Origin: Seriola aureovittata | Lineage: Eukaryota; Chordata; Actinopteri; Carangiformes; Carangidae | NCBI RefSeq assembly: GCF_021018895.1 | Contig: NC_079375.1 | Span: 20,911,492-20,975,491 of the forward strand | DNA: 64,000 nucleotides | Direction of reading: 5' to 3' | In this document: positions 51,001 through 61,837 of the stretch, in pieces | Position numbering within the stretch: the stretch's first letter is position 1 | How the letters are laid out: every line of letters begins with the position of its first letter | Notes under the pieces: generated by a model | What the model saw: the letters and a program-made list of their open reading frames with translations, nothing else | Told to the model about the DNA's origin: nothing | Database searches by the model: none | Program-made: the position numbers and the translations under genes

Positions 51001-53186
51001 TTCAGGTTCTCACAGAATGAGTCGTAAGTGAATTTCCTCCATTCACCATTATAGACATATTCACATTGTCCTCCAAAGTAATTTGAGTCAAGTACATGAT
51101 TCATAAAATCTCCAGTCAAGATATTATACCTAGGCAAAGAAGAATAATTCCAATTAGTCATTAAAGGAACAGACATTTCAGAACATCTCTTATTGGTTTT
51201 ATGGCAAGATTGATTCCCCTCTCATGTCTGCATAGTAAGTATTAGGCTACATTAGCCAGTTAGCTTAGCCTAGCACAAAGACTGGAAACAGGGGGAAACA
51301 GCTAGCCTAGCTCTGTCCACCACAAGCTTGCCACTTTCCAGTCTGTCATTGTAAATAAGAAACTGTCCTTAATTTTGGACCTGGTTAAAATAAATAATAT
51401 AAAATAATTATTCTTCTTGCAGAGAGAAGTGACTCCATGAAACCCCTGCTGCCTACCACCAACCTAGCTGGTGCAACAAGATCAAACAAGAAAGAGGTAA
51501 AGAGGTGGACTCTTTTACCTTTAGAATGGCGAGGCTAACAATTCCCCCTGTTTCCAGTCTTTATGCTTAGCTAGCCGGCTGCTGGCTGTGGCTTATTTTA
51601 ATATACAGACATGAGAGTGGCATCGAGCTTCTCATCTAACTCTGGGTATAAAACAAAGAAGTGTATTTCCTTTAAGTAAAGGTATGGAGATTACATTAAA
51701 TGTAAAATAATTGAAATAATGGTGTGACAGGTTGACAACTGAAATTGAGTGAATATGTATATATAATTAGAATTATGGGGCTGGCATTTCCAATATTTCA
51801 AAGTAGTTTGCTAAGCAAAGACAGAGACTTTCCCTTTGTTAATGATTTTCCAAATTAAAAGCATTTTTTACAGCTCATGCTCTCTATGCACTTGTATTGT
51901 TTTTACAGTTTTCTTTCATGTGTTATAAACTAAGTGAAGTGCATAATAACAATAACAGCAGTAACAGTTATCCAGTATTTACCCCAGTGTGCCGCGCTCA
52001 GCGCCAGGGATCGGCATTAGGGTGGAACACTTGTCCTTTCTTTGGTTGACCTTTTGACAGCGTTCCTCATCAGACCCATCGCTACAGTCTGACTCTCCAT
52101 TACACAGAAGTGAATTGCTGATACAGCGCCCTGGAAAGAAACAAACATCCTATAGCCTTTGTCCTCCATCAACAAAAAAACACCTTCACTTTGAAGAGAA
52201 TGTGTTGTGTGAGTGGTTGTTGATGGGACTTGCCGCTTTCTGGGCAGGTGAAGCTCGCTCCGCAGTAATCTGGCACCGAACAGTTTGTGGTTGCTGCTGG
52301 GCATTTCAGCCTCTCCCACAAATCACCGCACATCTCACCTCCAAACTGTGACGGTTTCTCCAAGTATCGGAAACGGAACTAAATCAGAGTTAAAAATAAA
52401 TTTGCATATAAAATCAGGTCATTCTGTTATGCCATCAGTGAGATATACAGTAGATTCACACAGAAATACTCCAGAAGCAGGTTACATATTATTGTATGGC
52501 ACTATGGTGCATTCCACAAATTAAAATTCAAAATCATGTAAATAAATGTACATTTCATATAAGTATATAAGTAGCTATGTAATATTTGTTGGATTTGGGC
52601 AGAAAAGCCAAAAATTTCAGTAACATAGTGTAAGCAAAGTCCACTTTTATTGACCTTATTGGAGTAGGAATGCTGATTTAGGATAATCATAGCTCCCCTT
52701 TGGACTTAATGAACATAAAGTATTGATCTGACAAAAACTGCCCAGTCCAACTCATTATATTCAGCATCTTTAAATAACTGGTGTGTGTAATTTAATGCAA
52801 AAAACAATAACAAAACAACACCATTACCTGTATGTCTGTGCAGGAGTCACAAGGGGTCCAACTTTTCCAATTTGTCAGTCTACAGTTTACAGGTGTTGGT
52901 CTGGGTATGGGATTGTTTGCAGCTCTGGCCATCCTTGCCCCAACCCCCCTGACCCACAGAAACACTATTATCATCTCGATTCCAGATCTAGGCCTACTAA
53001 TGGTGCATGAGATGGATTAAATCACAATTCTCAGAGTGTTTTCCAGGGGATATAAAAAGTTCTGAAACTAAGAATACTGCACCTGTTGTCAGCTGTTGTC
53101 CATGGCCTCCTGGATGCATCCACAGTAAAATTGATAAACAGATACAGAGCGCATAAACCCAGGAGCAAATGAACAAATATCCCCAT
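48037..53186 (-). CDS. c8a: Complement component C8 alpha chain, 11 exons
   Basis: Minus-strand exons in transcription order: 53186-53083, 52948-52828, 52378-52234, 52130-51983, 51129-50940, 50854-50672, 49933-49693, 49597-49466, 49344-49187, 49021-48796, 48188-48037. These are in phase and give 599 residues (human 584). Parts: signal peptide (about 1-24); TSP1 around 54-108 with NWKSW; LDLRA (114-148) with [13 protein letters not shown] with FGTHY (349-353) and GG at 360-361; EGF-like (512-544); TSP1 (555-599) with WSCWGSW. C212, in YDSFCENL, aligns with human precursor Cys194 (mature Cys164), which is disulphide-linked to C8 gamma; C195 is its conserved neighbour. Secreted C8 alpha is the first chain of the attack complex to insert into the target membrane. 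Intron 3 has a GC donor. The start is the first ATG after a minus-strand promoter region shared with the fyb gene. Confidence 0.97.
50155..50552. mobile_element. TTAA-ended MITE family, degraded copy in c8a intron 6
   Basis: Has the 'tgcttagcataaagac' core and a decayed right end ('caatttgaactacta'). The borders are approximate. Confidence 0.5.
51161..51675. mobile_element. TTAA-ended MITE family, full copy in c8a intron 4
   Basis: Starts TTAAAGGAACAGACATTTC and ends ATTTCCTTTAA. It contains both the 'agcacaaagactggaaac' and 'ccagtctttatgcttagct' halves, so the interior is itself partly palindromic. About 515 bp. Confidence 0.65.
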
Positions 53187-53814
53187 GCTGAAAATGAATA
53201 ACTATTCCTGAAGATTCAAATGCCACATCACAAAACAGCTGCTGTTATCCTCAGGGGAGTTTTACCACTGTGCTCTTGACTAACCACAGTGAATGATTGA
53301 TCAAGAGCAAACAGCTCTTAGAACAGTTGGTAAATCCTTTTTTTTTTTTTTTTTTTTTAAATCTATAACCCCAATATCTCGTAACATTCCTGTCAATCAC
53401 ACACAAACGTTTCCGTCTGACACAACCTGAAGTGTAATAAGCCACTGATTAAAAAAACAACAACTAAATTGTTATTATTAATATTAATATTAGTAGTTGT
53501 AATAGAAGTCGTTTTTTATATTATTATTACCTACCCAATCACTAAGTGGTTTTACCCTTTCTGATTCGTCAATCAAACAAATGTGAGCGCGCACGCTGAC
53601 TACGCGCAGCACACAGGTTACGCGCAGCACGCAGGTGCGTCTCACAGCGGCGTTTTCAAATTGTTTGTATTAGCATCAGATTAGCATCATCCCTGGCTAC
53701 CAAAAACAGTTTGCCGGGATTTATTGTTAAAGTAGTCGATAGCGTCGCGTCACCAAAGTTTAGACCGCTTTCCAAATGCGCAGTCTTGAACAGTGATGAA
53801 CAAAACGATCTACA
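53187..53814. promoter_or_regulatory. Head-to-head intergenic promoter region of c8a and fyb2
   Basis: These 628 bp separate the c8a start (minus) from the proposed first exon of the fyb gene (plus). They contain a long T-run (about 53338-53358) and, near the fyb side, a CpG-rich patch around 53585-53660 with an 18-bp unit present twice (53601-53618 and 53619-53636, one mismatch). No TATA box is obvious. Human C8A and FYB2 are also divergent neighbours. The promoter role is inferred from position. Confidence 0.5.
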
Positions 53815-56800
53815 ATGGCAGAGGTAAACTATAAAAGAGTTTTCTGAGTAACTGTTTAGCTGGAGGTTTGTTGGAGGATAGCTAAATTTAGCTTTGTTAC
53901 CATTTCCTCTGCTAGCTAAGGCACACCATGTTTAATACAATGTGTTTTGGGTTTGTTTTACTTGTTCTGTGCCATTTAAGTGTATGACTTGATGTTAGTT
54001 ATGTCTGTTGTTAACACTATAGCATATTAAAGTTTCTATCCACTCAATAATCTGGCCATGCAGATAATTTGGATTTTAATTGTCCAGCCTTTCAGCCCTA
54101 ATGGATGTATTTTATTTGTTTATTCAATTATTTATTTATTTTTGTGGTACTCACAGTATTGAAAAAGTGAAATGATGTACCTGTTACTCTGGAAAACACA
54201 TAGGCCTAACTGCTAAAAAATAACTTGTTTTCTGGCCTAATGATTATTTTCTTTATTGATTCATCTTTTTTCTTGGTTAATTGATTATTTGTGTATTTTG
54301 AAAAAATGTAGGGAAACTGTCAACCAAAATTCCCCAAAGTTTTTACATTCACTTTTCTTATTTTGTCTCCCAAACATACCAAAACCCAAAGATATTCAGT
54401 TTACAACTGTAGCAGACTAAGGACACCAGCAAATTTTCACACATATGAACCTCAAATGACTTGGAAAAAGGGCCTAAAAGCTATTTAATTTTTGGTAATT
54501 TTAGTTTTACCAACTTATCAATGAAATGACAACTTGCTGGACACGAAAACTAATCTGCATTAGTAGATACCTCTAGGGAGTGAATGAGAATGTTTTTTGT
54601 AATTTTGGTTAGTCCACCTTTAAATCATGTTGTGTCAGCACTGAGTTTTGACTCCCAAAAAACTGTCTGTGAAAGTTAAAACCATTTTTAATAATTTAAT
54701 GATTTATTTTTTTATGGAGGCGCCAATCAACTTCAAAGCTTTGAGGGCCAAGTTTCAGGAAGAGGCCCTTCTGGCTCAATGCAAAGCCGGACGACCAGCT
54801 GTTGCAGAAAAACCCAAACTCCTCCCACCTCCTGGAGGTCACTGCAGCTCTGTGGTTAGCAATATTAGTATTGCTGTAGAAAACAAGACACCAGTGCCTC
54901 CCCGGGTCATCTTCAGAGATGGGCTGCGCGCATCTGGAGGCAAGCGCCCAATTTCCTTTCCACCACAACTTCAGCAGACGTCCCCCTTATCTCAGCCTGC
55001 TAATGGAGACAGCACAACAAGGCAGTCCCTTAAGGTGCGACACATGCCTCTGGTGCTTCCTGTTCAGCCTGTAAAAGAGCAGAAGGTAGAACCACCACTC
55101 AGAAAGGAGCACAAACTGGAACCAGAGCCAGTAAAAGAAATCCTGCCACAAACTAAAATCAAGAAGAAGGGTTTGCTGCTTCCTTTCAAGTCAGCCAAAG
55201 CATCAAAAGTCAGTGGAGAAAATGGAGAGGAGCCCACTTATGCTGATTTGACCACGAGACCTTCTAGTGCTCCCGGCGAGATGCCCTCAGTGGAAAAACA
55301 AACCACAGAAGATGGGGTTTTACTCCAAAGTGACCAATCAACTGCTGAGTGCCCCCTCTCAAGCCCAGATATACCGATCACCCCTCCTCCTGCAGAGACA
55401 AGTGTAGACTCCGACAGCAGAATCATTAGCACTTTGGAGAGGGCCAAGAAAAAGTTCTCACGCCGGCAGATGCTAATATCCACAAAACACAAGAGCTTGC
55501 GTTCCCCCGACTGCAACTCAAAAGACAAGGCTTTCCCTTCGCCACCAAAGAACACTGACAGTGTTGGGTCTGACCTCCCCGTGCCCCCACCAGTCTGTTT
55601 TCCACACCTGGCTTGTATTTCAGCCCGGCCTTTCTTCAAAGCTAACTCTGCACATAGTAAGTTATACTCGAGTAAACATTTTTTGTCCACATCAAAAACC
55701 TTTATCATCTCATACTGTTAATTCAGACAAGTTTTTTTTTTGTGATATTGTTTTTCCTGATGGCTAGAGTCTGCACTGACTAAGCAGTTTGGCAGGGGTC
55801 AAGCAGAACTTCCCTCTTTGAGGACTGGTGAACCTCATCCAGCCCCAGCTCCTCCAAAGAAACCTCTACCTGACCTGAGGTCACTCGGGCCACTGCCAGC
55901 AAAGCCCCCCAGACCTCCATTAGTAGATCTCAGCCGTTACCATCTGACCACAGTCCATGGTACTGTATGTGAACTTGCTTTCTTTTTTTACTCATTTTCT
56001 TTTCCATTTCCCTTGCTTTGCTTTATTTCACTCTTGCTTCTCCACGTTTGTGGCCTCCAATAGGATAAAAAGGCAAAAAGTTGTATTTTACTTGGATTTT
56101 ACTTGGAGATCATTGGCTGTGTTTGAGCCATACTGCAGTTTACATTACTCTTATTTGTGGGAAGGATGAACATCTGTTCAAGTGCTGATTTTTTGTTTCT
56201 TTTTATAGAGGTGTCACCAGGCCTTAGCCAAGCACCAACTGAAGAGCCAGAGTCTGAGCTCCCATCCATCACCATCCCTCTGCTGGACGCTCCAGAGTTT
56301 CCAGAGTTTGAGAATTCAGAGATTGAAACAGCAGAGGGAGAAGCTGTGTTTGTTGCTCCACTAGAATTGGAGGCTTTAGACTTTGACCTTCCTATACCAG
56401 CTGACTTTGGGGTCACAGATTTTGTGGCTTCCCACCCTGATTTGTCAGTTTGCGATCATGCAGAGCCCAGTGCCAGCTGTATCATCCAAGATCTGAACCT
56501 TGGCAGTCAAAACATAATACCTCTTGATCCAGCCAGCTTCCCTGAACCAATAAACCTTTCAGAGTTCCCAGTGCCGGCTGCACCAGAGCAGTGGTCTCAG
56601 AGTGAAGAGGCGATCGTAGATCCTCTTTCTAACTCTCAAGCTGGTGAGGCTGATCTGGGAGCTGCTGAGTGCCACTCTTTCCCAGAGGAGCTTAATAGCC
56701 ACACAGAACTGAATGATGGCATTCAGCCAAATCCAAAGTGAGTTTTGTTTCAACAAGAACCACCACAGTTGTTTTGTTTTTTCATATAACAAGTTTGATT

Positions 56801-59800
56801 CATTTTCTCCCTTCTAGTGTGTCTCAGGACAGTTACTATGAAACGTGTGATAATGTGTACGAGGATGTTGAAAACGTCAATAAATTCATCTTGGGCCAGA
56901 ACTCTCGTAAACGTAAAGCTGGTCTGAAGAGTAAGAATGTTTTCTTAATACACGGTTTAATCTCATTATATGACCTCTGGCAGATGTTTATTCTTTCTAT
57001 TTGACTCCTGTTTTTTACAGATCCATATGCTGTGAACCCACCAATGGTAACCCCTGTTTAAATCTAATTGAGTTTATAATCATATTAATGAATAATGAGA
57101 GAACAGTTAAGTTGATGTTCAGACGAATTCTGTGCAATGAATAAATAATGTGCTTCTTTCTTTTAACAATCATCTGTGGTAAATTAAAAATCATCTGTGT
57201 TTATTTCAAGAAGGAGGAGGCGTGTAACATATGGCCACGGAATCCGTGGTATGTCTTTGTTTTTTTTTTTTTCCCCCAAACATACAAGTCCTGTGTGTCA
57301 TTGACATTGATTTTTGCCAGATGGAAGGCAGCCATTGATTTTTCTCTCACTGGTAATCAAACTGCAGGGGCAGTGTATCAGGAGAACATGCTCATTCTGC
57401 CTATAATCATGTCCACAGGTATGTTAGACACGACACCTGTCACTCACTGATGTCATAAAAACAGGCTGGTCGTACAGCTGATCCCTTTTGATTTCACATT
57501 GAATTTTGCTTCTGTCACTTTTTTTTATTTATTTTTTTACTAGCGTATGGTCCCTTTTTATATTTCGGGTGGTGAGTACAATCTTTATGGAAAATAAGTG
57601 CTGCTTCTTTTTTTTTTTTTTTTGCCACTGAGTGGTCCAATTTGTTTTCAGTAAAGAACGCCAAAGCCCCAACACTGCCGACTTTAAAGAGCAGAAGAAG
57701 AGGGAGAAGCAACGACTGGAGAAGGAGAAAAAGGAGCAAAAAGAAAGGGAGAAGAAAGAAAATGAAATGAAAAAGAAGTTTAAGGTATGTCAGGCAATCG
57801 TATTACCTTGGGGATGATCATTTCTTCTAGTACAGCTGTATTTTTCTCTAGCCTGCTTTTGTCATGGTATCACAATGAAGCTCAATAAACAGGCAGTAAA
57901 TTCCCCTGCTTAGAATTGTACATAATGAACTGCATAGCTGAAATCTGTGAAAACCACAGCCTCTCATTGCTTAAAATTTAACTGTCTAGGTGACTGGTGA
58001 TGAGGAGCCCATGTACCACGCCAAGGTGATGGTGGCCAGTAAAGTCCGTAAGAATGACCTTCCAGTGAAGAGCGGGGACACGGTCAGCATCATCCGCACC
58101 ACCAACTGCCCCAAAGGCAAATGGCTGGCTCGAGACGTCAACCACAAATGTGAGTTTAGATATATAGTCGTAGTATATTCATTTTCATGTTATTACTCCT
58201 TAAAAAAAGTTTTATTTATATTTTCAGTAAATATGGAGATTTGAGAAAGAAAATTACATATTGGTTGTTGATATCAAGCTATTTCACACAATTACATACA
58301 TACATGTTTACACAGTTACACCACAATGTTATTATATTATTATCTTCAGTTTCTTCAGTTACTGCCCTATTCTGGTTTATTTTCAGATGGTTATATTTCA
58401 GTCATGAATGTGGAGCTAAATATCAAGGAAATGCTGGAACTTGGCAAGAAGGCCCAGGCAGCAGGACGAGGAGGAAACCTGGAGGGAGATACCATCAGCA
58501 TTGGCAGCAGGTACTGGGTAACTTGCTGATGAACTTCTTTTGATTTCTTAATTTAAAAAAAGAAAAAAGAAAAAGATTTGTAACCACTCCTTGCTTGCCA
58601 GTCCACCAGTGTTTGTCATGATAAATTATTATAACTCTTTGTTTTGCAGATCCTCCAGCCACCTTGTTCTAACAAGCAGCTGTAAGTGTCAGTGGGCTCT
58701 GCACAGAGGGGGGTTGTACTGTCATCTCATAACTTTGCATTAGCTACCTGAGCATTTCAAAAAGCATTGCAGCCTAATGAAGTCAGAACAAAGAACTTGA
58801 CTGGTTGATATAATGCATTGACTTGTTGACTGACAGAGTACACTTGCGCACTGATTGGAAACCAGCCCAAAGGCCTGGTCTGAATAACTTAACTAGTTGT
58901 CATCTGCTTGACAGCAATGTGTTATTGTATGATTGTGAAGGAATTCCATGTAGGCTGAGGGTTTTGGCTGCTACCCTGCCAAACTTCTATCATCAACAAC
59001 CACACTGTGCTTAATCAAACTAATTTGTTTTTCCACAGTCACAGATGACAGTGAGGAGTGGGCCTGTGAAGATGAGACTCTCTCACCCTCCAATGAAAGC
59101 CAGTAAGACTGACAAGTTTTTACTGTCCTGTACTGGGCTCAAAATGGCTTTTAGATAAGTGCTATTTCTTAGAAGAATGACAAACCATAAACCACATAAG
59201 AGTTGTTTCCAGTCTTTCCCTCTGAAAGATGATTGAATTTATGTGGTACACAGTATATATAATTATTTTCTTTCTCTTCTGTTTGTATAGTTACTTTCCC
59301 CAGCAGACTTCCTCCATGTCTGAGTTGTGTAAGTACATTTTCTATTCATACTTAAAAAGCATGAGAACAGGAGACCCCCACCTCCTCCAGCCTTCTGGTT
59401 TAAAGGGAAATGCAAACTCTGCCTGTGGTTACTTTATGTTATGCATTGACATATGGCAGACAGAAACATGCCTTTGATGTGCACTTTTACCATGCCATTT
59501 CCTCCCTTCCTTCCTCCCTTCCTCCCTCCCTCCCTCCCTTCCTCTGTCTTACTGTCCTTGCGTAACTCGCCCCCTACCCTTCCTCACCCAACCCACCTCT
59601 GCTCTTCATGTGTTCGCTTTGACAGCTTGTAGCCATGTCAGCGCCCAGCACACTCTGAGCGATGCCAACCTGGAGGACCTGCACACACAGTAAGTCTCAA
59701 ACACACAGGTGTCAAAGCAGGTCTCTCCTGTAAGCTCAAAGTACATAAATCTTTCTACATCCACCTCTTTTCAAGACTCTTAGTGAGCATAGTTAGTAGG

Positions 59801-61671
59801 GCATACTTCTGTACTTTTCATGTGTAACAATGTGGAGAGCTAAAGAAATTGATAACAGGATTTTAACATTTTCAACATGGCTCTTTGAGGGAAGCAAAAC
59901 TACTTGGGTACTAACATTTTAGGGAGTATTTCTGTACTTCATGATGACAGAGACCAAAGACGATAGTTTTTTGAGTTGTGACTCTAATGTAGGGGAAACA
60001 CCTAACAAAGTTTCCATCAGTTTACTATCATATATAACGACTAATTTTTGAGAAGCCGAAACATGCAAATGTTTGGCATTTTTGTGTGAAAAGTTACTGA
60101 TTATTCAATTAGTTGCAGATTAATTTTGTATTTGATCATCTAATAGATTTATCAAATAATTTCAGCTTTCAGTTTCAGCTCTACGCCAAACTACACAAAA
60201 ATCTGTTCACTGACTGAAATTGGATGACTCCAAGTCAGTGTTAGCAGATTGACTGACACCAAACAGTCCAGAGTTCAAAGTTTTTGTATGTACAGTCCAT
60301 TCAATATTGTATGTATGAAATGAGATTTAAGTGGGATATGATGATATACAGTTAAAATAACACACACTTGTTTTGGACTTGGCCCCTCATAGCATCAAAC
60401 TTATGTTCAATAACTCAATGTGACAGCAAATAAATTAGTTCTCTCAAACAACGGTCTTCACTTGTGTGAGTACATCAAAGTTTTTCACAGAGCTATGATT
60501 TTGGGGACTGAATATCCTTTTAAAGAAAAACACTTGCAGCTTGAACTGAAATTAAATTTGGTTTTGTGCTTCACCGCTCCTCTGCCATTGCATGTCGATC
60601 TTACCTAACTCTGCACCCTGTTCATTTCCTGTTCTTTAAGTAATGGCAGACTGGACACAAATACAGTGTCCCTGAATATCGCTGTACGAATAGAGGAGAG
60701 GAAGATGCAGTCCATAACTTTTAGCCCCGGGAGACAAAACAACAGTCCTAAAAGTAGCCTAAAAATTAATTGAAACCTGAATTAGTACCCCTCTGAAACA
60801 AACACTGATTGTCACAAGCTTTGTAGATGTTTTTATTTCAGGGTCACTGTGTTGGATTATACAGATGGTCCTCATCCACCCCCCCGTAGGCCATTGATGA
60901 GAGTGAAACATAGTTATGGTCGTAAAACGAGTCCTAATAGTTTCTTGTCTTAAACTTTTAAGGACGAGACATGAAGCCCTGCAGAAGTTAGCCATCTTCT
61001 TTCAACACAGCAAAGATGAATTCGTTGATGTCACTGATGGTGAAGGAGCAACACCCACAAAGTACAGTATTCCCCTTTGCATAACTTAAATCATTAGTTT
61101 TTTGAAGGTTAAATTGTTTTGTTGCACCAATGCCTTCATATTCAAAAACCATGTTAATGATAGAACTTTTTTTTTTTCATTTATTTATTTTACCCATGGT
61201 CTCCTGTTTAAAGTGCTGAACCACCAAGTAAGTTTACACAGTTTAATTTTTTTCCATGACTGCACTGTTGTCACCACCTCCATCACACTCACTGATACTG
61301 GGGAAGCTGAGAGGAGAGCACTTGCAAGTTACTTCAGTCTAAACACTGGTTGGCGTCTGGTCTGTCATGGAAAATAACTTGTGAGGAGCATTTATCTGTT
61401 TCGAGTAACTTGGAGACAGAGTGTTGGTGTTGGACGTCTTGCAGAGACAGCAGTTCAAAGTTAAAGTCATCTTCGTATCTTCTTGTCTTTATCCAGACTT
61501 CTTGTGTGCTGTTGAAGAGCCTCCATATCCGTAAGTGTTGAGTTTCTTTTCTAATCAGCAAGTGAAGCTTGGTTCTGCTTGATCTTTATTTGTATCAGCA
61601 GAGTACTGTCAGGGTTTGCCAAAGAAGTACCTCAGGTGCTTTGCCACCGCTGCCCCCACACCCCCCCCCCA

Positions 61672-61737
<66 letters not shown>

Positions 61738-61837
61738 AATGTGATGTCCTTCTGTTTTGTATCGCAGTGAACAAGAGGTCGACTTCACAGAGCTGGAGTT
61801 CCTTCCTCCTCCACCACTATATGCTGACACCTTCTGA
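53815..61837 (+). CDS. fyb2: FYB/ADAP-family adaptor (FYB2 by synteny), 19 exons
   Basis: Exons: 53815-53823, 54720-55656, 55768-55959, 56209-56737, 56818-56930, 57021-57046, 57211-57248, 57368-57418, 57652-57784, 57990-58149, 58387-58510, 58650-58681, 59039-59102, 59291-59328, 59626-59689, 60963-61061, 61214-61227, 61497-61530, 61768-61837. All are in phase: 908 residues. The N-terminus MAEAPINFKALRAKF resembles human FYB2. Next come basic and proline-rich stretches including PKKPLPDLRSLGPLPAKPPR (in exon 3), an acidic region, and tyrosine motifs TYADL (Y177) and VYEDV (Y570), the latter like SLP-76 SH2 ligands. A charged helix (KREKQRLEKEKKEQ) precedes a helically extended SH3 at about 672-742 with PKGKWLAR and YGYISV. 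The tail has EALQKLAIFF and ends in LPPPPLYADTF. Family role: cytoplasmic scaffold in T-cell receptor and integrin signalling. An alternative start is the ATG at 54714, inside what I take as the acceptor of exon 2. The symbol rests mainly on gene order. Confidence 0.82.
59501..59544. repeat. CCTT/CCTC pyrimidine repeat in fyb2 intron 14
   Basis: Tandem CCTT and CCTC units, about 80 bp before exon 15. Confidence 0.85.
61653..61735. repeat. C-run plus (CA)n in the last fyb2 intron
   Basis: A C-rich run broken by single As, followed by CA units, 32 bp before the final exon at 61768. Confidence 0.9.

Noticed and set aside
57321..57351. Exon-like stretch in fyb2 (acceptor tgccag, donor gtaatc)
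   Set aside because: Joining it to the preceding exon in phase creates a TGA; the exon at 57368 restores phase without it.
57544..57571. 28-nt segment in fyb2 with good splice sites
   Set aside because: Its length is not a multiple of three and inclusion would break the SH3-coding frame.
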